A stretch of DNA of 64,000 bases from an uncultured Bacteroidales bacterium (lineage in GTDB: Bacteria; Bacteroidota; Bacteroidia; Bacteroidales; Bacteroidaceae). Shown here piece after piece: positions 42,642 to 51,616 of the stretch; position 1 is the first letter of the stretch; every line of letters begins with the position of its first letter. A model generated the notes under the pieces. It worked only from the letters and a program-made list of their open reading frames with translations. It made no database searches and was not told the DNA's origin. Made by a program: the position numbers and the translations under genes. The stretch covers positions 1-64,000 of the forward strand of contig CADBWR010000003.1 in the NCBI GenBank assembly GCA_902798425.1, read 5' to 3'.

Positions 42642-42809
42642 GTTACTCAACTTTCGCAAGCCCTGCTTGCTCAGTCTCGTAAGGAGCAAGGAGCAAGGGG
42701 CAAGAGAATAGATGATAAACGTAGAAAACGGAGGGATGAAGCGGCATAGAAGGGGAATGACTAACCTCTTGCCCCCTGCAGCATGTGAAACATGCGAAAC
42801 TTGAATAAT
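42642..42809. repeat. Palindromic MITE-like element with heptamer array
   Basis: Terminal arms gttactcaactttcgca (42642-42658) and tgcgaaacttgaataat (42793-42809) are imperfect inverted repeats (13 of 17). Inner arms gcaaggggcaagag (42693-42706) and ctcttgccccctgc (42766-42779) also pair. No coding capacity. It fills the gap between meaB and ispH. Confidence 0.6.
42681..42708. repeat. Heptamer array (AAGGAGC)n
   Basis: Units aaggagc, aaggagc, aaggggc, aagagaa, inside the palindromic element between meaB and ispH. Confidence 0.82.
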
Positions 42810-42828
42810 GTTAAATGGTTATTGACTC

Positions 42829-43728
42829 ATGGTTATTGAAATAGACAACGGCAGTGGTTTCTGCTTTGGTGTAACTACCGCTATTCATAAAGCTGAGGAA
42901 GAGTTGGCCAAGGGTGGCACACTCTACTGCTTAGGCGATATCGTTCATAATGGTATGGAGTGCGACCGTCTGCGCGAGATGGGTCTCATCACCATTGACC
43001 ACGATGAGATGGCTCGTCTGCACAATGTCAAGGTGCTGTTGCGTGCTCATGGCGAACCCCCTTCCACCTATGAACTGGCACGCCGTAACAACATCGAGAT
43101 TATTGATGCCACCTGCCCTGTGGTGCTGAAACTGCAACAGCGCATCCGCCAACAGTATGAAACATCCCCCAACCCCGACAAAGAAGAGAAGCAAAACACT
43201 TCCACTGAGGACAAAACACAGGGAGGCTCCATTGTTATCTTCGGCAAGAAAGGCCATGCGGAGGTATTAGGACTTGTCGGTCAGACTGCTGGCAACGCCA
43301 TCGTCATCGAACGCTATGAAGATGCCGCCACGCTCGACTTCTCTCACGACATCTACCTCTACTCGCAGACCACGAAGTCGCTTGACGAGTTTCATCACAT
43401 CATCGACTATATTCAGTCGCACATCTCGCCCACGGCAACTTTCCGTTCCTTCGACACCATTTGTCGCTCGGTAGCCAACCGCATGCCCAATATCTCACAG
43501 TTTGCTGCACGCCATGACCTCATCCTCTTCGTCTGCGGTCGTAAAAGCAGCAATGGCAAGGTACTCTTCAACGAGTGCCAGCGCGTCAACCCCAACAGCC
43601 ACCTCATTGAGGGGCCGGAAGAGATTGACCGCTCCTGGCTCGAAGGCATAGAGACTGTAGGCATCTGCGGTGCCACCAGCACTCCTAAATGGCTGATGGA
43701 ACAGTGCCGCGATGCCATCCAGCTATGA
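42829..43728 (+). CDS. ispH: 4-hydroxy-3-methylbut-2-enyl diphosphate reductase
   Basis: Last enzyme of the MEP pathway, a [4Fe-4S] protein giving IPP and DMAPP. 299 residues with the three cluster cysteines: C12 (GSGFCFGV), C96 (DATCPVV) and about C212 (DTICRSV). The conserved His are in DIVHNGMECDRL and LLRAHGEPPST. The segment SPNPDKEEKQNTSTEDKTQ before the IVIFGKKGHAEVLGL strand looks like an extra low-complexity loop of about 20 residues compared with the family. It stands alone between the repeat element and the convergent FadL gene. Confidence 0.95.
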   Translation: MVIEIDNGSGFCFGVTTAIHKAEEELAKGGTLYCLGDIVHNGMECDRLREMGLITIDHDEMARLHNVKVLLRAHGEPPSTYELARRNNIEIIDATCPVVLKLQQRIRQQYETSPNPDKEEKQNTSTEDKTQGGSIVIFGKKGHAEVLGLVGQTAGNAIVIERYEDAATLDFSHDIYLYSQTTKSLDEFHHIIDYIQSHISPTATFRSFDTICRSVANRMPNISQFAARHDLILFVCGRKSSNGKVLFNECQRVNPNSHLIEGPEEIDRSWLEGIETVGICGATSTPKWLMEQCRDAIQL

Positions 43729-43742
43729 TAAGGTGTATTTCT

Positions 43743-45146
43743 TTAGAACTTGTAGTCTACGCCAATACCAATAACGTTATTGGTACGTGAATAGGTTTCC
43801 AGTCCGTAGTCAGTCTGTTTCTTGTAGTCGCTATAGAGACTGATGAAGTAACCCGCATTGAGGCGGACCTTCTCAGTGATGTTCCAGGCGCCACCCAGAC
43901 CGATGCTATAGCTGTCGCAAGCAAAGGAGGTATTCTGCTGATACTCGTCAGAGAGACCATAGTCAGTGCGCTGACCACCACAGCTGATGGTAAACTTATC
44001 GTTGATGTCGTATTCGATACCAGCCAATATCTCGTGGGTACCGTGAGTCAGTTTTTCCTGGCGGTCGTTAGCCATCTTGGCATTCTTGTCGTCGAAGAAG
44101 TGATATTCAACGGTAGCACGCAGCTTAGGAGTAAACTCATAGCCGGCAGCCACAGATAACAGTGCTGGCATGTCATAGCGGGTATGAGCACCGTCTTCAT
44201 AAGGAGCTGTGTGTATTGCCAGTCCTTGCTCAACCTGGTTCTTGATATTGGCTGCCATTGCTGCGGCTTGTTCTGCGGGTATCACATTAGCCTGAACCAA
44301 CTGTACCAACGGCTTTTCAATCAGTTCTGCCGAGTTGAGCGTAGCAGAAAGAGAGTTCGTCTCATTCTTCGTATTAATCTTTGTGCGGAACTCATAGCGG
44401 GCAGTAAGCGTAAGAGGGCCCTTATGGAAGGCCAAGCTTACGATGGGTGTAAAGCCCCAGCCTTTCTGGTCTACGTCAAGCGACAGACTTGCGAGATTGC
44501 CTATCGTAGAGTGATTCGCCTTGACGTGTCCACGATAGTAGCCGTCGTAATAGTTAACACGCATGCCTACAGCTGCAGCAAAGCAGTCGGTAATCTTATA
44601 GCTGAAGTTTACCTGTCCGCCATAAATATACTGTTTTCCCTTCATGCTGGAGTCAAACTGATCAGGAGAGACAACAGGGGCGAATCCGTTTGTTGCAGTA
44701 TTCAGCCCTTGTGTTAACGTTGTGATGGTATTGCCCAACAATGCATTGAACATGGGTACACCATCCTTATACTCTACGAAGCCACCACTGCCGACGATGC
44801 CAAGCATAGCAGACACGGCCCATTTGTCTTTCTTGTAAGAAGCGAAGAGTGCGGGGACAATAGGAGCCGAAGCCTTGCCCTCGTAGAGCGTGCTCTTATT
44901 GTTAGCCGTCAACTCAATGTCACGATACTGCCAGGGTTTCTGGAAGTTCAGCGACACCTGCCAACCCTCATGCCCCCATACCAGTCCGGCCGGGTTTGAA
45001 AAGGTGGCGTCAATGTCGAACGAGGCACCACGTGCCATCATACGATCAAAAGCAATGTGATAGTTTGTGTTGGTCATCAGACCTCCTGCCCACGCGGTAG
45101 TGGCAAAGATGGCTGTCATAGCCATGAAAACAATTCTTTTTCTCAT
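43743..45146 (-). CDS. OMPP1/FadL/TodX-type outer-membrane porin
   Basis: 467 residues with a signal peptide ending FATTAWA, then the family N-terminus GGLMTNTNYHIAFDRMMARG and ATFSNPAGLVW, and about fourteen predicted beta strands to the terminal aromatic residue (NNVIGIGVDYKF). FadL-type channels take up hydrophobic molecules such as long-chain fatty acids across the outer membrane; the substrate here is unknown. Its TACCTTTG box is at 45178-45185 (minus). Confidence 0.92.
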   Translation of the reverse strand: MRKRIVFMAMTAIFATTAWAGGLMTNTNYHIAFDRMMARGASFDIDATFSNPAGLVWGHEGWQVSLNFQKPWQYRDIELTANNKSTLYEGKASAPIVPALFASYKKDKWAVSAMLGIVGSGGFVEYKDGVPMFNALLGNTITTLTQGLNTATNGFAPVVSPDQFDSSMKGKQYIYGGQVNFSYKITDCFAAAVGMRVNYYDGYYRGHVKANHSTIGNLASLSLDVDQKGWGFTPIVSLAFHKGPLTLTARYEFRTKINTKNETNSLSATLNSAELIEKPLVQLVQANVIPAEQAAAMAANIKNQVEQGLAIHTAPYEDGAHTRYDMPALLSVAAGYEFTPKLRATVEYHFFDDKNAKMANDRQEKLTHGTHEILAGIEYDINDKFTISCGGQRTDYGLSDEYQQNTSFACDSYSIGLGGAWNITEKVRLNAGYFISLYSDYKKQTDYGLETYSRTNNVIGIGVDYKF

Positions 45147-45177
45147 TTGGAATAAATTTGGTCAAATTTGCGGGTGC

Positions 45178-45185
45178 AAAGGTAC
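45178..45185 (-). promoter_or_regulatory. -7 box of the FadL-type gene
   Basis: TACCTTTG on the minus strand, 31 bp before the start codon. Confidence 0.65.
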
Positions 45186-45366
45186 AACCTTTTTCTGTTA
45201 TAAACGAAGTTTTAACCAATTTTCTTCCTAAATACAACCAATTAAGTACAATAAGAAGCAGTTTTGCTATATAATAAATAGGTGGACTATTTAGTTAAAA
45301 GTGTTAAAACACACAAAATAAGTTTAAACAATATGCGGAAAACATACATTATCAAATATAATTTAC

Positions 45367-45374
45367 TACCTTTG
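45367..45374 (+). promoter_or_regulatory. -7 box of the M23 peptidase gene
   Basis: TACCTTTG, 52 bp upstream of the ATG. The 180 bp between this and the FadL promoter is A+T-rich with no further signal recognised. Confidence 0.65.
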
Positions 45375-45426
45375 CAGGGTCTTATTTACCATATAGGACT
45401 GAAAATCAATAAGAACCAAGCAATTT

Positions 45427-46362
45427 ATGATTCAAAAAATTAAGAATATCGCGTTATTGGCTATTGCAACATTATGCACACTCCCGACGATGGGACAAGA
45501 CTTGTTAGCTCGCCAGGCGCCCATAGACCGTAAGATGAAAGCAGTCGACAGCTTAGCGCTGCAGCGACTGATATTTACCGAGAATTACGAATCGCCCGCT
45601 GAAGACCTCTACGAGGACTGGAACAATAAATACGCACACCGTGAAACGGAGTTGCCAGACTCTTTCCGTATCTCACTGAAAGATTTCTGCATGCCTACCG
45701 ACAGCCGTGTGCTGACCAGTAATTTCGGTGCCCGCTGGGGACGCCAGCATAAGGGACTTGACATCAAGGTATATATTGGCGACACCATCCGTGCAGCCTT
45801 CTCAGGAAAGGTACGCATCGTACGCTACGAGCGTCGCGGCTATGGAAAGTATGTCGTCATCCGCCACTATAACGGTCTGGAGACCATCTATGGTCACATG
45901 TCAGAGCAGTTAGTAGAAGAGGATCAGGAGGTTCGCGCCGGCGATCCTATCGGACTGGGTGGTAACACCGGTCGTAGCACAGGTTCGCACCTGCACTTCG
46001 AGACCCGACTCTGCGGTGTAGCTCTGAACCCCGCGCTGATGTTCGACTTCCGCAACCAGGATGTCGTCGACGACTACTACATGTTCCATAAGGACACCTA
46101 TAAGAGCGAGTCAGCCATTGCAACCCGTCTGCGTGGTGTAGGTGCCAGCAGTTTTGGCGAGGGTGATGAAGAAGTTGAGTTGGCCTCAGCAGCTCCCGCA
46201 GCCAGCTACCAGCATGAGTCACGTTTCCATAAGGTTCGCAAGGGTGAGACACTTTACTCTATCGCCCGCAAGCGTGGCACAACAGTCAATGCCATCATGA
46301 AGTTGAACCACCTGAAGAAGAGCGCTAAGTTAAAGCCCGGTCAGATTCTGAAGTTCAACTAA
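45427..46362 (+). CDS. M23-family metallopeptidase with LysM domain
   Basis: 311 residues, signal peptide ending PTMGQ. The peptidase domain (about 95-205) has the zinc ligands in the motifs GRQHKGLDIKV and GSHLHFETR, with ETIYGHMS between. A C-terminal LysM (HKVRKGETLYSIARKRGTTV to KLKPGQILKFN) binds peptidoglycan. Likely a cell-wall DD-endopeptidase or a regulator of wall cleavage. A hairpin terminator follows. Confidence 0.94.
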   Translation: MIQKIKNIALLAIATLCTLPTMGQDLLARQAPIDRKMKAVDSLALQRLIFTENYESPAEDLYEDWNNKYAHRETELPDSFRISLKDFCMPTDSRVLTSNFGARWGRQHKGLDIKVYIGDTIRAAFSGKVRIVRYERRGYGKYVVIRHYNGLETIYGHMSEQLVEEDQEVRAGDPIGLGGNTGRSTGSHLHFETRLCGVALNPALMFDFRNQDVVDDYYMFHKDTYKSESAIATRLRGVGASSFGEGDEEVELASAAPAASYQHESRFHKVRKGETLYSIARKRGTTVNAIMKLNHLKKSAKLKPGQILKFN

Positions 46363-46381
46363 GAGATAGAATAACAGACAA

Positions 46382-46417
46382 GGGGGATTCACAATGATGT
46401 GTAATCCCCCTTGTTTA
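46382..46417 (+). terminator. Terminator of the M23 peptidase gene
   Basis: gggggatt at 46382-46389 pairs with aatccccc at 46403-46410, extended by caca/tgtg; followed by ttgttt. Strong stem, weak T-run. Confidence 0.7.
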
Positions 46418-46622
46418 TGAGCTCTTCTTGAGCAAATGTGGCGTTCTTCTCGCTGATTCGCACCTTTGCAGGTGTTTGTCAAAATTGCCTACATTGCCTA
46501 CATATCTTACACTCACCATTGATTATCAGCAACTTGCACAGTGTAGGCATATTTAAATCCAGTGTAGGCAACTAAACTCAGCGTAGAAGACTGCTAATGC
46601 CACAGGAAAGACACGAGGCTTT

Positions 46623-46700
46623 TTCCATAGTCTGGAAACTTTTTTCCACAGCTTGGAAAAATCTTTCCAGACTGTGGAATAATTATTCCAAGCTGTGGAA
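46623..46700. repeat. Four TTCCA-N5-TGGAA dyads in exact 21-bp phase
   Basis: Cores at 46623, 46644, 46665 and 46686, each 15 bp, with N5 = tagtc, cagct, gactg, agctg. Second and fourth N5 are reverse complements; first and third nearly so. Confidence 0.92.
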
Positions 46701-46770
46701 AAATTACTGCATGTAGCCCTATACCAGCAAGTATAGGACATGGTCGCACGTGAAAGTGAAAGCTATTATA

Positions 46771-48222
46771 TTATGACAACCTTCGGGAGGCATCCAGTCG
46801 CAAGAAGATGAACAACAGCAGGGTGAAACCCCATAGCGACGAGCCGCCATAGCTGAAGAACGGCAGCGGAATACCAATGACGGGTGTCAGTCCGAGAACC
46901 ATGCCCACATTGATAAAGACATGGAAGAGGAAGATGCTGAGCACGCAATAGCCATAGACGCGTCCAAAGCGCATGGGCTGACGCTCGGAGAGATAGATGA
47001 GTCGCCAGATGAGTGCCAAGAACAGCAGCAACACACTGGCAGAGCCCAGGAAGCCCTCCTCCTCGCCTACGGTGCAGAAGATGAAGTCGGTATCCTGCTC
47101 GGGCACGAACTTCAGCTTGGTCTGCGTACCATTCAGGAAGCCCTTGCCCTCCAAGCCGCCAGAGCCGATGGCTATCTCCGACTGGTGAACGTTGTAGCCG
47201 GCACCACGCAAGTCCTCGTCGAGTCCCAACAACACGTTGATACGCGAGCGCTGGTGAGGCTCCATAACATTCTGCATGATGAAGTCGGCACCATAATAGA
47301 ACAGTCCCGAACCCAAGGCAAAGAGGGCTATAAAGAAGTAGTTACGGATGCGCGTGGAGAGCGCCTGATAAATCAGATAGCCCACCAGGAAGACAACCAG
47401 CGCAACCTGTATATAGACGATATTGATGCCCAAAGAGAGTAGCGGCAAGGAGAGCAACGTAATAGCCGATGCCACCATCAGCATGCGCCATGCCAGTTTG
47501 CGATGGCAATAGACCCACACCATGCCGATGGAGAACAGCTGGATAAGCAGCATAACGGCAAAAGGTCCTACCATGGTTGGCGACGCGTTAATGGGTACCT
47601 GGGCATAGCGGATGCCGACCACGAAATAAATGACCATAGCCACGCCAGTGAAAAGGATGCTGCCCGGCATGCCCTCACGATAGAACATGAGGAAGAAAGA
47701 GAAATAGACCAGTGCCGAACCCGTCTCACGCTGCAGCACGATACACACCATCGGCAACAAGATGACGAGCAGTGCCGCACCAAAATGGCGCCACTGCTGG
47801 ATGTTATAGCCATAGGTAGACATGAGTTTGGCGAGTGCCAGTGCAGTGGCAAACTTCGCAAACTCCGCAGGCTGCAGGCGCAAGGGACCTAATACCAGCC
47901 ACGATCGGGAACCCTTGATGCTGTGCGGGTTGAAAATGGTGGCAAAGAGCAGCAGCAACAGCAAGGCATAGATGATATAGGCGAAGGTATCGTATATCCT
48001 ATCGTCCAGCAGCAAGACCACCATACCCAGCATGATACTGGTAGCTATCCAGACAATCTGCATGCCAGAGCGCGTAGACAGTGCGAAGATGTCCGTATCG
48101 CCATACGAATAGCTGGCACCGCAGACACTAATCCAGCCAAACGACAGCAGGGCGATATAGATGATTACCGTCCACCAGTCGATGTTGCGCAAAACGCCTT
48201 GCTCTCTCTTGTCTCCTGCCAT
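46771..48222 (-). CDS. rodA: Rod-shape SEDS glycosyltransferase RodA
   Basis: Peptidoglycan polymerase of the elongasome, partner of PBP2. 483 residues with about twelve membrane segments; family blocks WLVLGPLRLQPAEFAKFATA, GLEGKGFLNGTQTKLKFVPE, DTDFIFCTVGEEEGFLG and LTPVIGIPLPFFSYGGSS. The protein is longer than E. coli RodA because of an extra membrane region in the middle, usual for Bacteroidota. Last gene of the elongation operon, 15 bp after mrdA. Confidence 0.95.
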   Translation of the reverse strand: MAGDKREQGVLRNIDWWTVIIYIALLSFGWISVCGASYSYGDTDIFALSTRSGMQIVWIATSIMLGMVVLLLDDRIYDTFAYIIYALLLLLLFATIFNPHSIKGSRSWLVLGPLRLQPAEFAKFATALALAKLMSTYGYNIQQWRHFGAALLVILLPMVCIVLQRETGSALVYFSFFLMFYREGMPGSILFTGVAMVIYFVVGIRYAQVPINASPTMVGPFAVMLLIQLFSIGMVWVYCHRKLAWRMLMVASAITLLSLPLLSLGINIVYIQVALVVFLVGYLIYQALSTRIRNYFFIALFALGSGLFYYGADFIMQNVMEPHQRSRINVLLGLDEDLRGAGYNVHQSEIAIGSGGLEGKGFLNGTQTKLKFVPEQDTDFIFCTVGEEEGFLGSASVLLLFLALIWRLIYLSERQPMRFGRVYGYCVLSIFLFHVFINVGMVLGLTPVIGIPLPFFSYGGSSLWGFTLLLFIFLRLDASRRLS

Positions 48223-48237
48223 AGTGCCTATGCTCTC

Positions 48238-50091
48238 TTATCTGCTCGTACTACCATACGAGATATGTCTGTTCTGGAACTCCTCTGCCTTCTTCTTGGA
48301 AGCCTCAGAGAGTTTACCGTTGATATACTGTTCCATGATAAGACCACCGATAGGTACACCATAGGTAGCACCCCAGCCGCCATTCTCCACATAGACGGCA
48401 ACGGCAATCTTTGGATTATCCATGGGTGCAAAACCCATGAATACCGAGTGGTCGTGACCACGGTTCTGCGCCGTACCCGTCTTGCCACAAGCCACGAAGT
48501 CGTACTTAGCCAGTTCGTGACACGTGCCACCCGTAGCGGAGGCCCGCATGCCCTGCACCACATAGTCGTAGGCAGCGCGCGATGCCTTGGTATAACGACG
48601 CTGCGTATAGAGTGAGTCCAGCTGTTCATTCTGGATGCGCTTGACCACATGCGGTGTGATGAACCAACCACGGTTGGCGATGGTAGCACCAAGGTTAGCT
48701 ATCTGGAGCGGTGTAGCATTCACCTCACCCTGACCAATGGCGATAGAGATAATGGTCAGTCCGTTCCACGAGCCCTTGTAGGCTTTGTCGTAGAACGCTG
48801 CATTGGGAATAAGGCCACGCTTCTCGCCAGGCAGGTCGATGCCCAGCTTATAGCCAAAGCCCATACTCACCATATAGTCGCGCCACGTATTCATGGCATT
48901 CTGTACGCTGCCGTATTTGTTCTTCGCACCTATCATATAATAGAGGCCCCAGCAGAAGTAGCCGTTGCACGATGTCGACAAGGCCGGCACGAGGGGCAAG
49001 GGCGACGCATGGCCGTGACAGCCCACGTGCAGTCCACGATAGTTGAAACCGTGACCACAGGGATAGGCAGTATGCGTAGGATGGATGATGCCCTCCGTCA
49101 TAAACGTCAGGCCCTGCGTGGTCTTAAAAGTAGAACCTGGCGGGTACTGTCCCATAATACTGCGATTCAGCAGCGGTTTCCACACGTTCTGACTGAGCAG
49201 ACGATGACTCTTGGAGCGTTGGCGACCCACCATCATACGCGGGTCGTAGCTGGGCGACGACACCATGCACAACACCTCACCCGTCTTGGGTTCAATGGCA
49301 ACGATAGAACCTATCTTACCCTCCATCAGTCGCTCACCCAAAGCCTGTAGATTCGCATCAAGACCCAGCGTCAGATTCTTGCCAGCCACAGCACGACGGT
49401 CGAAGCGTCCATTCTGATAGCGGCCCTGCACACGACCGTGTGCATCACGCAGGAGGATCTGCATACCCTTCTCACCGCGCAACTGTTTCTCGTAGCTACG
49501 CTCCACGCCCAGCTTTCCGATATAGTCGCCAGGCTGGTAGTAGTCGTCTTCCTCGATGTCGGCAGGCGACACCTCTGCCACGTCGCCCAGTACATGGGCA
49601 GCAAAGGGATAGCGGTACTGACGGATGCTACGGCGCTGGATATAGAAACCGGGGAAGCGGAACATCTTCTCCTGGAACACGCTGAAGTCAGCCTCCGACA
49701 GCTGACTCATAAAGAGCTGTTGCGTAAAGCGTGAGTAGCCCGGATTCTTGGAGCGGTCCTTGATGGTGGCCATACGATTGTCAAAGTCCTCACGGGTAAT
49801 GTTCAACGCATCGCAGAAGTCGAGGGTGTCCAGATGGTCCTTAGCTTCGTTCATGACCACCATGATATCGTAGGCAGGCTGGTTATACACCAGCAGCTTA
49901 CCGTTACGATCGTAGATACCACCACGCGAAGGATACTCTATCTTCTTGAGGAAAGCATTGGAGTCGGCACTCTTCTTATAGTCGTCACTGGTTATCTGGA
50001 GCGTAAAGAGGCGGATGATATAGACCACCACAATGAGTAGTGCCACACCAGCAATGACATAGTGCCTATAGTCTAACGAGTAGTCCTTCAT
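48238..50091 (-). CDS. mrdA: Penicillin-binding protein 2 (elongasome transpeptidase)
   Basis: Cross-links peptidoglycan during side-wall growth. 617 residues: N-terminal membrane anchor (YVIAGVALLIVVVYIIRLF), dimerisation/pedestal domain (about 50-220), transpeptidase domain with S-x-x-K in QYPPGSTFKTT (Ser near 319), S-x-N in STSCNGYF and KTG in ACGKTGTAQN. Preceded by mreD with a 19-bp gap and followed by rodA. Length is normal. Confidence 0.95.
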   Translation of the reverse strand: MKDYSLDYRHYVIAGVALLIVVVYIIRLFTLQITSDDYKKSADSNAFLKKIEYPSRGGIYDRNGKLLVYNQPAYDIMVVMNEAKDHLDTLDFCDALNITREDFDNRMATIKDRSKNPGYSRFTQQLFMSQLSEADFSVFQEKMFRFPGFYIQRRSIRQYRYPFAAHVLGDVAEVSPADIEEDDYYQPGDYIGKLGVERSYEKQLRGEKGMQILLRDAHGRVQGRYQNGRFDRRAVAGKNLTLGLDANLQALGERLMEGKIGSIVAIEPKTGEVLCMVSSPSYDPRMMVGRQRSKSHRLLSQNVWKPLLNRSIMGQYPPGSTFKTTQGLTFMTEGIIHPTHTAYPCGHGFNYRGLHVGCHGHASPLPLVPALSTSCNGYFCWGLYYMIGAKNKYGSVQNAMNTWRDYMVSMGFGYKLGIDLPGEKRGLIPNAAFYDKAYKGSWNGLTIISIAIGQGEVNATPLQIANLGATIANRGWFITPHVVKRIQNEQLDSLYTQRRYTKASRAAYDYVVQGMRASATGGTCHELAKYDFVACGKTGTAQNRGHDHSVFMGFAPMDNPKIAVAVYVENGGWGATYGVPIGGLIMEQYINGKLSEASKKKAEEFQNRHISYGSTSR

Positions 50092-50110
50092 AGCCTATTA
50101 CGCATGAACA

Positions 50111-50611
50111 TCAATCTCTCTTACCTATCTCCACCGTGAATATCAACAACAGCGTCAGTGCTGTGCTGCTGACCACACAGAGAAGCCAGTAGAGCACGTT
50201 GGAGAAGGAAAGCATCTCCAGCGTATAGAAAAGCAAACAATATACCAGGACAAGAGGCAAGACATAGTAGGTATATTTCAGTGGGCCAAGTGCTCTCAGC
50301 GAGGGTTGCAGGTTGTCGGCAGAGTCACGGGGTACATAGAGTTCCAGATAGTAAGGCTGTATGGCAGCAATCACTGTCAGCGATGCCGCAGCCAGTCCTG
50401 GTGTGTTAGAGAAGATATCGATACACAAGCCAAGCAGGAAGCTCCACAGCAGTATGGCCCACTTCTCGTAGTTTCGTGGGAACATCGTGACGAAATAGAC
50501 GTAAAACAATGGTGTGGCATAATGGAACAGATGGATGCGTCCCAGAACAATAACCTGTGCCAGGAAGAACAGGGCGAACCACCCCAACCGTTTCAATAAA
50601 TCTGCTGACAT
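50111..50611 (-). CDS. mreD: Rod shape-determining protein MreD
   Basis: 166 residues, five or six membrane helices (WFALFFLAQVIVLGRIHLF, WAILLWSFLLGLCIDIFS, YYVLPLVLVYCLLFYTLEML). Sequence conservation of MreD is low, and the call rests on topology, size and position between mreC and mrdA. The 54 bp separating it from mreC contain a loose ctatt repeat with spacing of 7-8 bp. Confidence 0.88.
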   Translation of the reverse strand: MSADLLKRLGWFALFFLAQVIVLGRIHLFHYATPLFYVYFVTMFPRNYEKWAILLWSFLLGLCIDIFSNTPGLAAASLTVIAAIQPYYLELYVPRDSADNLQPSLRALGPLKYTYYVLPLVLVYCLLFYTLEMLSFSNVLYWLLCVVSSTALTLLLIFTVEIGKRD

Positions 50612-50665
50612 CCCAAAGGATTTTACTATTGGACTATTTGACTATTTTCTATTGGACAACTGCCA

Positions 50666-51535
50666 CTACTCATGAACGTTCAGCTTCAGCGAGTCGCGGG
50701 CGGCCTGCATCAAACGCATGCGGGTGGCGATAGAGCGGTCGCTGATGACTACCACATCACGCAGATTGCCGAAGTCGGTCGTCAGACGGACCTTCAACTT
50801 ATATGACAGTCCATCACGGGCATTATAGACCTCTACAATCTGACCAACGAGAACTCCCGGCGGGAAGATACTGGAGTAACCATTTGTCTCCACCCAGTCA
50901 CCACGCTTGAAACGGGCATGACGGGGGATATCCTCCACAAAAGCATAGGCAGCATCCTCGCCATACCAGCGCAGCACGCCAAAATAGCCGTAGCCGCGAA
51001 TGGCACAACTGATGCGTGACGAGTGACTGTTAAGGACAGGGATGACAACACTGAAATGGTCGGAGACAAGGTAGGTAACACCCACCACGCCACGTCCACA
51101 GGCTACGCCCATGCCGACTTCCACACCATCAGCCTTACCCTTGTCGATGGTCATCAAGTTATCCAGCTTTCCCAACTCGTTGCTCACCACCTTGGCGGCA
51201 ATCAGCTGATAGCGACTCAACGAGTCGAGGCCCTGCTGTTCCTGAGGATCTGTCTTCTGAGTAGCCTCGCCATACAAGCGGCGCAACTGTGTTACCTGAC
51301 GTTCCAGATAATAGTTACGCAACGTCAATTCCTCATTCACTTTCGTCAATGAGAAATAAGACTCCACGGCTGATGTCCACTGGTAGAAACGGCCTGCCAC
51401 AGCATTGGCAGAAGAAAACCAGACACTGTTCTGATAGTTATTGTATCGAAACAACAATGTCAGGCTCAGCGCCTCCAGGAACACGAAAATCAGCCAATGG
51501 TAGTGACGGCTGAGAAACTCCAGAAGGTTCTTCAT
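50666..51535 (-). CDS. mreC: Rod shape-determining protein MreC
   Basis: 289 residues: short cytoplasmic start, membrane helix (HWLIFVFLEALSLTLLF), coiled coil (about 60-95, LTKVNEELTLRNYYLERQVT) and the two beta-barrel domains (LDNLMTIDKGKADGVEVGMG, VETNGYSSIFPPGVLVG). It scaffolds PBP2 and RodA in the periplasm. Separated from mreB by an 11-unit heptamer array. Confidence 0.94.
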   Translation of the reverse strand: MKNLLEFLSRHYHWLIFVFLEALSLTLLFRYNNYQNSVWFSSANAVAGRFYQWTSAVESYFSLTKVNEELTLRNYYLERQVTQLRRLYGEATQKTDPQEQQGLDSLSRYQLIAAKVVSNELGKLDNLMTIDKGKADGVEVGMGVACGRGVVGVTYLVSDHFSVVIPVLNSHSSRISCAIRGYGYFGVLRWYGEDAAYAFVEDIPRHARFKRGDWVETNGYSSIFPPGVLVGQIVEVYNARDGLSYKLKVRLTTDFGNLRDVVVISDRSIATRMRLMQAARDSLKLNVHE

Positions 51536-51539
51536 ACTT

Positions 51540-51616
51540 TAGCAGTTAGCAGTTAGCGGTTAGCTGATAGCCATTGGCACTGAAGCCAAAAGCCAAGAGC
51601 TAACAGCCAAAAGCTA
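51540..51616. repeat. Heptamer array of eleven units, mreC-mreB gap
   Basis: Exactly 77 bp: tagcagt twice, tagcggt, tagctga, tagccat, tggcact, gaagcca, aaagcca, agagcta, acagcca, aaagcta. The first half is roughly the reverse complement of the second. It ends directly against the mreB stop codon. Confidence 0.9.

Larger units (their letters stand above)
46363..46770. other. Repeat-rich convergent intergenic region
   Basis: 408 bp between the M23 gene and rodA, which converge. It holds the terminator above; two tandem ttgcctaca copies near 46485-46503 with two inverted gtgtaggca copies at 46541 and 46562; and the 21-bp-phased dyads at 46623-46700. A minus-strand frame of 62 codons crosses the dyads and is a by-product of their 21-bp period. 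Confidence 0.75.

Noticed and set aside
42642..42809. Considered as an insertion sequence
   Set aside because: Too short and without a transposase frame; kept only as a MITE-like repeat.
46553..46741. 62-codon minus-strand frame with a heptad-like peptide (FSKLWKKVSRLWKK)
   Set aside because: The 7-residue period is the direct result of the 21-bp DNA repeat; no promoter box or ribosome site supports translation.
48649..49350. Plus-strand frame opposite the PBP2 gene
   Set aside because: Antisense to catalytic motifs of PBP2; no start signal.
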